From the NCBI GenBank assembly GCA_963714325.1, contig CAVQOB010000008.1, positions 434,001 through 498,000 on the forward strand: a stretch of 64,000 bases of DNA. The letters run 5' to 3'. Below, one piece after another: positions 26,363 to 34,900 of this stretch. The notes beneath the pieces are model-generated. The model had not been told where the DNA came from and ran no database searches. It saw nothing but the letters and a program-made list of their open reading frames with translations. The position numbers were made by a program, and so were the translations under genes. Within the stretch, counting starts at the first letter, position 1. Each line of letters opens with the position of its first letter. The stretch is from CAVQOB01 sp963714325. GTDB taxonomy: Bacteria > Pseudomonadota > Alphaproteobacteria > Rhizobiales > Hyphomicrobiaceae.

Positions 26363-27172
26363 TCACCCCAGTTTCTCTGCCCGCACCTGATAGAGCATCA
26401 GCCCGGTTGCCACCGCAAGGTTGAGACTGTCGAGCCGGCCGGCCATCGGTATTTTGACCAGCCGCCGGCACGCCTTGGCGACTTCTTCGGAAAGTCCCGG
26501 CCCTTCGCTACCCATCACGATCATCACCGGCGCGCGATAGCGGACCTTGCGAAAATCGTGCGGCGTTGCGAGGTGTGCGCCGACGGCTTCCCCTGGCCAA
26601 TTGCCGAGCAACGCGATCAACTGATCCTTCGGCATCCGCACCAGCGGCACCGCGAAGATAGAGCCCATCGTCGCGCGCACGCACTCATGCGCAAACGGAT
26701 CACAACAGGTGCCGGCCAGGATGACGCCGCTGATGCCGGTTGCTTCCGCCGTGCGGATGATCGTGCCGAGATTGCCGGGATCACGAATTTCTTCGAGCAC
26801 CAGCCAAGTCTCGGATGCATGCACAGAATTCGGCTTCGGCGCATTCGCCCACTTCTGCTCGAACACGCCCATGAAAGACTGCGCGTTGTCCTTGGAGGCG
26901 AGCTTCTCCAGGATTTCGCGCGAAACTTCGAGCACCTCGGCGCCGGCCTGCAAGGCGGTCGCAACCAATCCGCGCGCGAGGCCGTCATCGGCGCTGCCGG
27001 CCTGATAGACCAGCGTCTTCGGCACGATGCCGCGTTCGCGCGCCGTGATCAGCAGCGACATCCCCTCGACGACGAACAATCCGGTATCGCGCCGCGTCTT
27101 GCGCATTTCGAGCGCGCGGATCGCTTTGACGCGGTCGTTGGTCAGGCTGGTGATAATCTTGGGCGTGGTCAT
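26363..27172 (-). CDS. TrmH/SpoU-family RNA 2'-O-methyltransferase
   Basis: 269 residues from ATG 27172. The N-terminal substrate-binding part (IITSLTNDRVKAIRALEMRK, DTGLFVVEGMSLL) and the SPOUT knot motifs EIRDPGNLGTIIRTAEATG, VMGSEGPGLSEE and IPMAGRLDSLNLAVATG are complete. It should methylate a ribose in rRNA or tRNA using S-adenosylmethionine, as a dimer. The exact site (23S rRNA is common for this layout) cannot be read from sequence. No close operon partner. Confidence 0.9.
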   Translation of the reverse strand: MTTPKIITSLTNDRVKAIRALEMRKTRRDTGLFVVEGMSLLITARERGIVPKTLVYQAGSADDGLARGLVATALQAGAEVLEVSREILEKLASKDNAQSFMGVFEQKWANAPKPNSVHASETWLVLEEIRDPGNLGTIIRTAEATGISGVILAGTCCDPFAHECVRATMGSIFAVPLVRMPKDQLIALLGNWPGEAVGAHLATPHDFRKVRYRAPVMIVMGSEGPGLSEEVAKACRRLVKIPMAGRLDSLNLAVATGLMLYQVRAEKLG

Positions 27173-27497
27173 GGCAGGTGTCTTATGGGCCCCCGGCTTG
27201 GATTGCACGATGTCTTATGCGGACCTTGCCCCCGACATGGCGCTGCTGCCAGGCATTCTCACACGCTGATGATCAGCGTTCAATAGAGCCAATTCTGGTC
27301 GATTCTGGTTAATCGCGCCAGGGCGGTTTTAAGGCCACCTAGGCGAGCCGAAAAATTTAGGCCATGGGGGTAGCCAAAATATCAGCAACAGCATCCAGAG
27401 GTCGTTATATCGCCGGAAATCGCCATCTTGGGTCGCAATCCTCGATCAGGGGTTGCAAATCATGATGCTGCCCGCCGAGCGCGCACATCGTCCCAGG
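27173..27497. other. Intergenic stretch, no gene seen
   Basis: 325 bases between the SPOUT methyltransferase start and the end of the next minus-strand gene. It is less GC-rich near 27330-27400 and should carry the promoter of the methyltransferase gene. Two short open frames are present but have no ribosome-binding site or recognisable protein. Confidence 0.4.
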
Positions 27498-28412
27498 TTA
27501 ACGCTCCTGCGAACGCCAGCGCGTGAACATCGAGGTCGGCACGGCCCGATGCCCTCCCTCCTCGAGCGTCGCCAGTTCACCGATCTCGAACGCCCCCGGC
27601 CGTCCTGCCAGCATCTCCGCCGCCAATTGCCCGAACGCCAGCGTCGAGGCGCGGATCGCATAGGCCGTCAGGATCATCGCGGCCTGCTTCGGCGCCAGCA
27701 GCGCCGTGCAATCCTTCAGCAGGCCCGGCAGGCTCGTGAACAGATCCCAAACCTCGCCCTCGGGGCCACGGCCGAACTTCGGCGGATCGACCAGGATGAT
27801 GTGGTAGCTCTTAGCCCGGCGCACATCCCGCGCCGCGAACTTCGTCGCATCGTCGAGCAACCAGCGGATCGTCGCGTCATTGAGTTTTGATGCGGCCTGA
27901 TTCTCGCGCCCCCACGCAATCGCTTTCTTTGACGCGTCGACGTGCGTGACCTCGGCGCCGGCCTTCGCCGCCAGCAGTGAGGCAGCCCCCGTATACCCGA
28001 ACAGATTGAGCACCCGCGGCGTCTCGCCCGCAGCCTTGATCGCTTCGATCTTTTCCAGCATCCACTGCCAATGCGGCAGTTGCTCGGGAAACAAGCCGAC
28101 GTGCCACAGTCCCTGCAGCCGGCAAAGCATGCTGATGCCCGCGACCGGAACGACGAAGCTCTCAGGGACTTGCTTGTCGAATTGCCACTTGCCCTTTTCC
28201 TCGTCATCCCCCGACGCCGAGAAGACCGCGTGCGCCTCCTTCCAGCGGACCGGCGCGCGCGGTTGCCACAACGCCTGCGGCTCCGGTCGATCGACGATGA
28301 TCGCCCCGAACCGCTCGAGCTTGCGCCCGCGCCCGCTGTCGAGCAGCGCATAACCCTTGAAGCCCTGCGTGGTGATCAGCGCGAGCGCGGATGGAATAAC
28401 AATCGAAGTCAT
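27498..28412 (-). CDS. Class I SAM-dependent (RlmI-like) RNA methyltransferase
   Basis: 304 residues from ATG 28412, preceded by AAGGCGCG; the frame extends upstream into a palindromic repeat, so a longer start is unlikely. It has the class I core VLNLFGYTGAASLLAAKAG, with the acidic end of strand 2 in VTHVDASKKAIAW, and the catalytic-loop motif LVDPPKFGRG. The DPPKF wording resembles the 23S rRNA cytosine-5 methyltransferases RlmI/RlmK, though the PUA domain of RlmI is not obvious. Target base not determined. Confidence 0.82.
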   Translation of the reverse strand: MTSIVIPSALALITTQGFKGYALLDSGRGRKLERFGAIIVDRPEPQALWQPRAPVRWKEAHAVFSASGDDEEKGKWQFDKQVPESFVVPVAGISMLCRLQGLWHVGLFPEQLPHWQWMLEKIEAIKAAGETPRVLNLFGYTGAASLLAAKAGAEVTHVDASKKAIAWGRENQAASKLNDATIRWLLDDATKFAARDVRRAKSYHIILVDPPKFGRGPEGEVWDLFTSLPGLLKDCTALLAPKQAAMILTAYAIRASTLAFGQLAAEMLAGRPGAFEIGELATLEEGGHRAVPTSMFTRWRSQER

Positions 28413-28482
28413 CGCGCCTTGTCGCACACTCCGCAGCATTCGCAAATATCGTTGCGCGGGATTGGACATGGTGCGCGTTTGT

Positions 28483-28639
28483 CTTCTCCCCGTGCTTACG
28501 GGGAGAAGGTGCGCGAAGCGCGGATGAGGGGTAGCAGCGGGCACCAATGCCCGAGCAAGCGGCTGCCCCTCACTTGTCTGCGATTCCTTTTGCGCTGCGC
28601 GCAACGGGCGAACATCCTCTCCCCGCCAACGGGGAGAGG
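28483..28639. repeat. Two CTCTCCCC-type palindromic hairpins
   Basis: CTTCTCCCCGT (28483-28493) pairs with ACGGGGAGAAG (28498-28508). CCTCTCCCCG (28616-28625) pairs with CGGGGAGAGG (28630-28639) around CCAA. Similar hairpins with a nearby GTGAGGGGC word lie at 30447 and 44001-44112. They lie between two minus-strand genes and may end the glutathione transferase message. Confidence 0.75.
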
Positions 28640-28662
28640 GAAGCTACCAGCAATGGCAAAAT

Positions 28663-29334
28663 TCAAGCCAGATGCTTGAACATATGCCGCCGCGCCTCAT
28701 CGTCCATTTCAGCCTTGAACGTATGCTTGTCCTTGAGGCCGATGGCGCGTTGCGCCGCAGGCCGTGCGCTGATCTCGTCGGTAAGACGTTTGAGGTTCGG
28801 GAACTTCGCCCAGGCTTCTTCGCCGAGGATCATCGGCATCATCCGCGCCCAGCCCCAGACCTCCATGTCGACGATCGAGTAGGCATTTCCGACCATATAT
28901 TTGTGTTTGGCGAGGTGCGCGTCCAGCACGCCGAAGTGCCGCTCGGCCTCAAAGCTATAGCGCTTCTGTGCGTAAGGTACCTTCTCCGGCGCGAAATTGC
29001 GGAAGTGCACCGCTTGACCCGAGAACGGGCCAACGCCGGTCGCGACGAACATCAGCCACGACAGCAGCGGGCCGCGATCGGCCGCGTTGGTCGGCAGGAA
29101 CTTGCCCGTCTTCTCGGCGAGATAGAGCAGGATCGCGTTGCTGTCGAACACGGTGACGCCGTTGTCGATGATCACCGGCACCTTGCCGTTCGGATTGATC
29201 GCCAGGAATTCGGGCTTGAACTGTTCGCCCTTGCGTGTGTCGACCGGCATCGGCTGATAGGGCGTGCCCGTCTCCTCCAGGAACAGCGCCACTTTGGTCG
29301 GGTTTGGCGAACCATTGAAGTAGAATTTCAACAT
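28663..29334 (-). CDS. Glutathione S-transferase family protein
   Basis: 223 residues. The N-terminal thioredoxin-like domain (LKFYFNGSPNPTKVALFLEE, INPNGKVPVIID, VFDSNAILLYLAEK) has the cis-Pro after KVP and the Ser/Asp pair that holds glutathione. The all-helical domain follows (YAQKRYSFEAERHFGVLDAH, NAYSIVDMEVWGWARM). It resembles bacterial YghU/YfcG-type transferases, which act in disulfide reduction or detoxification in the cytoplasm. Palindromic repeats lie just past its stop. Monocistronic by position. Confidence 0.9.
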   Translation of the reverse strand: MLKFYFNGSPNPTKVALFLEETGTPYQPMPVDTRKGEQFKPEFLAINPNGKVPVIIDNGVTVFDSNAILLYLAEKTGKFLPTNAADRGPLLSWLMFVATGVGPFSGQAVHFRNFAPEKVPYAQKRYSFEAERHFGVLDAHLAKHKYMVGNAYSIVDMEVWGWARMMPMILGEEAWAKFPNLKRLTDEISARPAAQRAIGLKDKHTFKAEMDDEARRHMFKHLA

Positions 29335-29540
29335 CGAGACACTCCACGCCTGTGAGGGTTGAATTCAGTCGCGCGATTTTTGAACCCCTATCAACCCCAT
29401 TGGCAAGACATAATTTCGCGAGCCGTCCACGCCGCCACCGCCGGCATTCAAACCCGTCAGCGATGGGCTTGCCAATCGCGCTTTCCGCGTCTCTATTTCG
29501 GATTGGCGAACGTCATCGCTGTTCATTCCGGGAGTTGCCA

Positions 29541-30359
29541 ATGTCCGCTCGTCAACAGTCGCGCGCCAAGATCGCGGTCGCCCTTCTGGCGCTCGGGCTC
29601 GCACTCGCCCCCGATCCCACTGAAGCCCAAACCGCGCCAACCGTCCGCAAACTTGAATCTGGAACGCCGACCTCGGCGATCTACATCGGCAACAGCTTCT
29701 TCTATTACAACAACGGCATCCACAGTCAGGTCGGCCAACTCGCGATCGCCGCCAAGAGCCGCATCCGCGGCACCATGGTGACGATCAGCGGCTCCGGCAT
29801 GGATTGGCACGACGTCGGCTCGTATTTTCGCCCCAACGCCATCGCCAGTTATTCGTTCACCACCGCGAACGAGATCGTATTCAATCGGCTGAACAAGCTG
29901 TTCGATGTCGCCATCGTCATGGATTGCAGCCAGTGCCCGATCCACCCGAAGCTTCAGAGCGTGTTCCACGACTTCGCCAAAAAGAACAGCGACGCGGTCC
30001 GCCAGCACAACGCCGAACCCGTGCTCTTCATGTCCTGGGCCTACGCCGACAAGCCGGAAATGACCGCCCAACTCGCCGAGCAATACACGTTGGCCGGCAA
30101 CGCCAACCGCGCCCTCGTGATCCCCGCCGGCCTCGCCTTCGCCCGCGCCATCGACAAGCAGCCTTCGCTCAATCTCTATGCCGCCGACAAGCGCCATCCC
30201 AGTCCCGCCGGCACCTACCTCGCCGCCTGCACGGTCTACGCCTCACTGTTCAAGCAATCGCCGGTCGGCCTTGCCTACGCCGCGACCCTCGACGCGCCAA
30301 CCGCCGCGTTCCTCCAGCAAGTGGCTTGGGAAACAGTGCAGGCCTATCACGGCAATTGA
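29541..30359 (+). CDS. Exported SGNH-hydrolase-like protein
   Basis: 272 residues from ATG 29541 with GGGAG six bases ahead. A signal peptide (AKIAVALLALGLALAPDP, end TEAQ) is clear. The mature part begins SAIYIGNSFFYYNNGIHSQV, with GNSF in place of the GDSL block, then GSGMDWHDVG and a C-terminal DKRHPSPAGTYLAA that supplies the Asp-x-x-His pair. This is the SGNH/GDSL or DUF4886-like fold, so a periplasmic esterase or acetylhydrolase is likely. No linked genes; a hairpin follows at 30447. Confidence 0.75.
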   Translation: MSARQQSRAKIAVALLALGLALAPDPTEAQTAPTVRKLESGTPTSAIYIGNSFFYYNNGIHSQVGQLAIAAKSRIRGTMVTISGSGMDWHDVGSYFRPNAIASYSFTTANEIVFNRLNKLFDVAIVMDCSQCPIHPKLQSVFHDFAKKNSDAVRQHNAEPVLFMSWAYADKPEMTAQLAEQYTLAGNANRALVIPAGLAFARAIDKQPSLNLYAADKRHPSPAGTYLAACTVYASLFKQSPVGLAYAATLDAPTAAFLQQVAWETVQAYHGN

Positions 30360-30446
30360 CGCGCTCGCGCCGGTTGGTCCTGCCGGAGGCGGGCAAGCAT
30401 CGAGCGGGCAACCGAAGCGCCAGAAAAGAACGCCGGTTGCTGTCAT

Positions 30447-30475
30447 CCCTCTCCCCGTCCTTCACGGGGAGAGGG
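30447..30475. terminator. CTCTCCCC-family hairpin between convergent genes
   Basis: CCCTCTCCCCGT (30447-30458) pairs perfectly with ACGGGGAGAGGG (30464-30475) over CCTTC, followed by CAGGGTGAGGGGCAGC. It belongs to the same repeat family as 28483 and 44001. Being between the SGNH-like gene and the convergent TRAP operon, it may act as a shared terminator although no T-run follows. Confidence 0.65.
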
Positions 30476-30556
30476 CAGGGTGAGGGGCAGCAGCAGACCC
30501 GGGAGAGATGGCAGCGTGATCGTGGCCGCTGAAGCCGCAAAAAAAATCACGCCCGC

Positions 30557-31843
30557 TCACTTCCCCAGCACCACACTCGGCAGCCACAACGTCAGCGCCG
30601 GAATGTATGTCACCAGCGCCAGCACGATCAGCATCGGAATGTAGAACACCATGATCGAGCGCGAGACTTGCTCCATCGAAACCTTGCCGATCGCGCACCC
30701 GACCGCCAGCGTCGGCCCGACCGGCGGTGTCAGCAATCCGATCCCCAGATTAAAAATCATGATGATGCCGAAGTGGACGGGATCGATGCCGAACTTTTGG
30801 ATCACCGGCATGAAAATCGGCGTGCAGATCAGCAGCATCGGCGCCAGATCCATGAACGTGCCGAGGAACAGCAGCAGGATGTTGACGTAGAGCAGGAACA
30901 TATACTTGTCGGACGAGATCGCGACGAACAGATCGGTCACCTTCGCCGGAATCCGCATCAGCGTCATCATGTAGGCGAACGCCACCGAGAAGCCGATCAT
31001 GATCATCACCATGCCGACCGTGCGGATGACGCGGCCGATCATGTGCGGCAGCTCCGACCACTGGTAGTCGCCATAAATGAAGACCGTGACCAGGAACGCC
31101 CACACACAGGCGACGGCGGCCGATTCGGTCGGCGTGAAGATGCCGGACAAAATACCGCCCATGATGATGAAGACGGTCACCAGGCCCCAGACCGCCTCAA
31201 AGGTAATGCGTCCGGCCTGCTTGAGCGTAACGGCTTCGCCTTTGGGAAAATTTTTCCGATGCGCGATGATCAGGCACAAAACCATCAGCGACAGCCCGAG
31301 CACCAACCCTGGAATGATCCCCGCCATGAACAGATGCGCGACCGAGACCGTACCACCGGCGGCGAGCGAGTAGATCACCATGTTGTGGCTCGGTGGGATC
31401 AGCAACGGCTGCAGCGATCCCGAAATCGTCACATTGACCGCGAACAGCCGCGGATACCCGGCCTTGATCATCTCCGGAATCATCACCGACCCGATCGACG
31501 CCGTGTCCGCCACCGACGAGCCTGAAATACACCCGAACATCGTCGACGCCAGGATGTTCACCAGCGCCAACCCGCCGCGGATCCACCCGACGAAGATCTT
31601 CGCGAAGTTGATGATCCGCGCCGCCATGCCGCCTTCCGCCATGATCGCGCCGGCGAGCACGAAGAACGGAATGGCCAACAGCGGGAAATCATCCATGCCG
31701 TCGGATGTTTTGAGCGCAATTGCTTCAAGCGGAATGTCCATCCACAGCGCCGCACAGATCGCCGCTAGACCAAGCGAATAGGCGACAGGCACGCCGAGAA
31801 AGCAAAAGAGCGTGAAGCTGCCGAGCAGTACGAGTGCGTCCAT
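30557..31843 (-). CDS. TRAP transporter large permease (DctM family), sugar-acid operon
   Basis: 428 residues, about twelve membrane segments, with DctM motifs DFPLLAIPFFVLAGAIMAEGG, GCISGSSVADTASIGSVMIP, IPPSHNMVIYSLAAGG and LGIGLLTPPVGPTLAVG. It is the last gene of the minus-strand operon binding protein, transthyretin-like protein, DctQ, DctM. It moves the ligand across the inner membrane with a sodium or proton gradient. The start ATG 31843 lies 38 bases after the small permease stop. Confidence 0.93.
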   Translation of the reverse strand: MDALVLLGSFTLFCFLGVPVAYSLGLAAICAALWMDIPLEAIALKTSDGMDDFPLLAIPFFVLAGAIMAEGGMAARIINFAKIFVGWIRGGLALVNILASTMFGCISGSSVADTASIGSVMIPEMIKAGYPRLFAVNVTISGSLQPLLIPPSHNMVIYSLAAGGTVSVAHLFMAGIIPGLVLGLSLMVLCLIIAHRKNFPKGEAVTLKQAGRITFEAVWGLVTVFIIMGGILSGIFTPTESAAVACVWAFLVTVFIYGDYQWSELPHMIGRVIRTVGMVMIMIGFSVAFAYMMTLMRIPAKVTDLFVAISSDKYMFLLYVNILLLFLGTFMDLAPMLLICTPIFMPVIQKFGIDPVHFGIIMIFNLGIGLLTPPVGPTLAVGCAIGKVSMEQVSRSIMVFYIPMLIVLALVTYIPALTLWLPSVVLGK

Positions 31844-31881
31844 GGAGCGTGGTTCTTTGTGTTAGTGGATCGACGGCGACG

Positions 31882-32400
31882 TTACTCGCTGGAAATAGTA
31901 TCGACGGCGTTCTCATTCGGTGGCGGAAAAAAGTTGCCCTTGAGAAAGCGCTCGATCACGAACAGGCTGGTGATGGCGCCACCGATCGGCACCGGTAGAT
32001 ACGAGACGCCAACCGACATAATTGGAAATTCGGCGATCGACTGGTACCAGGTCGCCATGCACAGTTTGATGCCGTACCAAAGCAGAAACAGGTTCGTCAC
32101 CAGCATGCAAACTTCGACAACGACGCCGAGCGCCTGCCGCGCGCCGCCCTCGAGCATGTTGGGAAACATGCCGACGCCGATGTGCAGATGCTCGCGGTAG
32201 CACACGATCGCCGAGAGGAACGACAGCCAGATCATTAGCAGGATCGCCAGCGGTTCTGGCCACGACGAGGCGCTGTTCAAGACGAAGCGCGTGAACACGC
32301 CCCATGGAATGATCAACGTAATAACGACGAGGCTGATGCCTGCGATAACCACGCAGGCATGATGCAGCGCATCCATCGCGCGAAAATAAGCAGCCGTCAT
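31882..32400 (-). CDS. TRAP transporter small permease (DctQ family), sugar-acid operon
   Basis: 172 residues with four membrane helices. DctQ features: VIAGISLVVITLIIPWGVFT, SSWPEPLAILLMIWLSFLSA, CYREHLHIGVGMFP and a final helix near LPVPIGGAITSLFVIERF. It binds the large permease encoded 38 bases downstream. It begins only 27 bases after the stop of the transthyretin-like gene, so these genes share one transcript. Confidence 0.88.
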   Translation of the reverse strand: MTAAYFRAMDALHHACVVIAGISLVVITLIIPWGVFTRFVLNSASSWPEPLAILLMIWLSFLSAIVCYREHLHIGVGMFPNMLEGGARQALGVVVEVCMLVTNLFLLWYGIKLCMATWYQSIAEFPIMSVGVSYLPVPIGGAITSLFVIERFLKGNFFPPPNENAVDTISSE

Positions 32401-32427
32401 GCGTTCATTCCCGATGTTGCCCGTTCG

Positions 32428-32784
32428 TTATGCGCCGCCGCGGAAGCAGGAATACCCCCACGGTGTGCACTTGAATGGGAGATGATAGTGCGCGTTGCTG
32501 TCGGCGATTCCGAACCGATAGTCGACGACGTCGAGGAACGGCACGGATGGAAGCGCAACGCCGGCCACTCGGTAGTAGTCGCCGATAGCAAACGAGGCTT
32601 CATAGACCCCGGGCTCGAAGCGTTGCGCAAGCAGCGGGTCGGCAAGCGTCCCCGCCGCCGAAAGCGATCCTGATGCCACCACCGCGCGTGTGCCGTCGGG
32701 ATTGATCCGACACAGGCTCACCCGCATGGTCGTCGCAACAACGCCCCGCGAGACATCGACGACGTGGATTGAGACTCCGGGCAT
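32428..32784 (-). CDS. Transthyretin-like (hydroxyisourate hydrolase-like) protein with altered active site
   Basis: 118 residues from ATG 32784. Fold landmarks of 5-hydroxyisourate hydrolase are plain: SIHVVDVSRG at the N-terminus with His7, PGVYEASFAIGDYY in the middle, and HYHLPFKCTPWGYS near the end with His101. Two catalytic elements differ. The usual DGR arginine is Thr46 in SAAGT, and the C-terminal YRGS tetrapeptide is FRGG followed by Ala. It lies in a TRAP operon beside uronate dehydrogenase, with no purine genes nearby. Inference: it may hydrolyse an aldarolactone or similar ring rather than hydroxyisourate. Confidence 0.8.
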   Translation of the reverse strand: MPGVSIHVVDVSRGVVATTMRVSLCRINPDGTRAVVASGSLSAAGTLADPLLAQRFEPGVYEASFAIGDYYRVAGVALPSVPFLDVVDYRFGIADSNAHYHLPFKCTPWGYSCFRGGA

Positions 32785-32867
32785 TAGCAAGCGTCCAAAA
32801 CGGAAGTTCACTCAAAAGCCCGGCGCCCCGCATTGATTAAGCGCGGCGCCGGGATCTTCGGCGTGCC

Positions 32868-33881
32868 TTACTTGATCGCGTTGATCCGCGCGATCAGGCC
32901 CGCATGCGCCGCACCATACTTATCCCATACCGGCTTGACCGCCGCCTGGAACGCCGCTTTGTCGGCCGCTGCGATCTCGTTGATGATGGCGCCAGCGTCC
33001 TTCATCTTCTTGACGCTCTCCGCCTCGCGCTCTTTCCACAGCGTGCGCTGCTCGAGCTGTGCCTCCTTCGAGAGTTTCATGACCAGCGCCTGGTCCTCCG
33101 CCGACAGCGCCATGAAGCTCTTCTTCGAGAACACCAGGATTTCCGGAATCATCAAGTGCCCGGTCATCGAGTAGAACTTCGCATAGCGGTAGTGCTGGCC
33201 GCTTTCGAAGCTCGGCTCGTTGTTCTCCGCGCCATCGACGACGCCGGTCTGCATGCCGTTGATCAGCTGGTCAAAGCCCATCGCCACGCCGTTGCCGCCA
33301 AGCGCATTCATCGTGTCGACGAACAGCGGATTGCCCATCATACGGATCTTAAGACCCTTGAGGTCTTCGAGCTTGGCGATCGGCTTCTTGGAGTTGTAGA
33401 CGTTGCGGATGCCCGCGTTCATGTAGCACAAGCCGATCAGGTTGGCGGTCGGGTGATCGGTCAGCTTCTTCATCAGCTCGGTGCCGATTTCGCCGTCGAT
33501 CACCTTCTCCATGTGCGCGCCGTCGCGGAACACGAATGGCAGGTTGAAAACATTGAATTCAGGCACCAGCGGCCCCATCGGGCCAACCGAGATGCGCGCG
33601 ATCTGCAGCGCGCCGAGCTGCGCCTGCTCGATCATTTCTTTTTCGCCGCCGAGCTGCATCGACGGGAACATCTGCACCGAGATCCGCCCGGTGGTCGCCT
33701 TCTCGAGCTTCGCGCCCATCCGCACGACCGCTTCGACTGTCGGATAACCGAGCGGATGCACGTCGGTCGCCTTCAGCACGATCTTGGCCTGCGCAGCGGC
33801 GGGCCACGCGCCAGCCGCGCTCATGGCTGCCGTCGCGGCACTGATCGTCAGAAAGTCACGCCGTTTCATACCCTGTGTCAT
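32868..33881 (-). CDS. TRAP transporter substrate-binding protein, sugar-acid type
   Basis: 337 residues from the third of three ATGs, since GGAGG sits seven bases before it; 33887 is possible. A Tat signal KRRDFLTISAATAAM is followed by AAGAWPAAAQ. The DctP body has GGEKEMIEQAQLGALQIAR, LKGLKIRMMGNPLFVDTMN with the carboxylate-binding Arg, and VVDGAENNEPSFESGQHY. The GAENN wording is typical of binding proteins for uronates and related sugar acids. It leads the operon and faces the GntR regulator gene. Confidence 0.9.
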   Translation of the reverse strand: MTQGMKRRDFLTISAATAAMSAAGAWPAAAQAKIVLKATDVHPLGYPTVEAVVRMGAKLEKATTGRISVQMFPSMQLGGEKEMIEQAQLGALQIARISVGPMGPLVPEFNVFNLPFVFRDGAHMEKVIDGEIGTELMKKLTDHPTANLIGLCYMNAGIRNVYNSKKPIAKLEDLKGLKIRMMGNPLFVDTMNALGGNGVAMGFDQLINGMQTGVVDGAENNEPSFESGQHYRYAKFYSMTGHLMIPEILVFSKKSFMALSAEDQALVMKLSKEAQLEQRTLWKEREAESVKKMKDAGAIINEIAAADKAAFQAAVKPVWDKYGAAHAGLIARINAIK

Positions 33882-33950
33882 CATCATTCCTCCGTTTGAC
33901 GGCTCCTCATGGCGTGAGGATGCCCATTGACATCTGCGAATGCTTATCGT

Positions 33951-33978
33951 GTCAGGTCCTCGAAGTCAGGTCCTCGAA
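33951..33978. promoter_or_regulatory. 14-bp tandem duplication in the divergent promoter region
   Basis: GTCAGGTCCTCGAA occurs twice, head to tail, at 33951-33964 and 33965-33978. It lies between the TRAP operon start (33881) and the GntR/FadR gene (34042), where an operator for that regulator would be expected. It might be a duplicated binding site or a chance slippage product. Confidence 0.5.
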
Positions 33979-34041
33979 AGCCCCCGCCCGGTCTGCGCCG
34001 GTGTTTGCAGTCGCCGTACGGCCATGCTAGCAAGTTGTACG

Positions 34042-34863
34042 ATGACCCGACAACAAAAATCCGCAACCACCCGTCGGCCGCTTGGCAACCCGTCAATTCT
34101 GACGCCGTTGCGCCCTGTCCGCAACCTGACTGATGAAATCGTCGCGCGATTGCGCGCTGAGATCACGTCCGGCAATCTCGCGCCCGGAGCCCGGTTGCCG
34201 ACCGAGCAGGATATGATGGTGTCGATGCGCGTTTCACGGACGGTGGTCCGGGAGGCCGTAGCAGCGCTGAAGGCGGAAGGATTTGTAACGACGCGACAGG
34301 GCTCTGGCGCCTTTGTCGCCGCCGACGAAGGGCGGCGCGGCTTCCGCATCGACCCGCACGGTTTGGGCTCGCTTGACGAAGTCATCGACGTGCTCGATTT
34401 GCGCCTCGCAATCGAAGTGCAGGCGGCCGTCCTGGCCAGCGAACGGGCGACCGTCGCGAGCATCCGCCGGATCCGCAAAGCGCATCACGATTTCGCGCTG
34501 GCCATCGCGCGCGGCGAAGCCGCCATCACCGAGGATTTCGCCTTCCACCGCGCCATTGCCGCGGCGACCGTCAACCCGCATTTCGAGAGTCTCTTGCAAT
34601 TCCTCGGGCACTTCATCATCCCCCGTCAAAGCATCCATGCCGAAGGCATGACTCCAGAGCGCCATGCTGCCTACATGCGCCAGATCCTGTCCGAACATGA
34701 ATCAATCGTCGGCGCCATTGCCGCGCGCGACCCCGAGCGTGCCCACCATGCCATGCGCGCGCACCTGCTCCGCTCCGTCGAGCGTTATCGCGCTTTTTCG
34801 GTGCCCGCTGCACGCAAGCGTGCAAAACAGTCTCCACGCGAGTTTGCGACTGTGAAATCTTGA
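34042..34863 (+). CDS. GntR-family (FadR subfamily) transcriptional regulator
   Basis: 273 residues from ATG 34042; longer starts at 34024 and 33940 exist. The winged helix-turn-helix is complete: LTDEIVARLRAEITSGNLAP, GARLPTEQDMMVSMRVSRTV, VREAVAALKAEGFVTTRQGS. The C-terminal FCD-type helical domain has the metal and effector residues in DLRLAIEVQAAVLA, FAFHRAIAAATVNPHF, and ILSEHESIVGAIAARDPERA plus a later HHAMRAHL. It is divergent from the TRAP operon and precedes uronate dehydrogenase, so it most likely controls both with a sugar acid as effector. Confidence 0.9.
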   Translation: MTRQQKSATTRRPLGNPSILTPLRPVRNLTDEIVARLRAEITSGNLAPGARLPTEQDMMVSMRVSRTVVREAVAALKAEGFVTTRQGSGAFVAADEGRRGFRIDPHGLGSLDEVIDVLDLRLAIEVQAAVLASERATVASIRRIRKAHHDFALAIARGEAAITEDFAFHRAIAAATVNPHFESLLQFLGHFIIPRQSIHAEGMTPERHAAYMRQILSEHESIVGAIAARDPERAHHAMRAHLLRSVERYRAFSVPAARKRAKQSPREFATVKS

Positions 34864-34900
34864 TCCGTCGAATTTGATGTAAGTTATCTGAGGTTAGATC

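Noticed and set aside
30668..31525. Plus-strand frame rich in His, Asp and Arg
   Set aside because: It is the complement of the DctM gene; His/Asp/Arg-rich composition is the usual antisense of membrane helices.
32428..32784. Plain assignment as hydroxyisourate hydrolase of urate breakdown
   Set aside because: The DGR arginine and YRGS tail are altered and no uricase, OHCU decarboxylase or allantoin gene is nearby.
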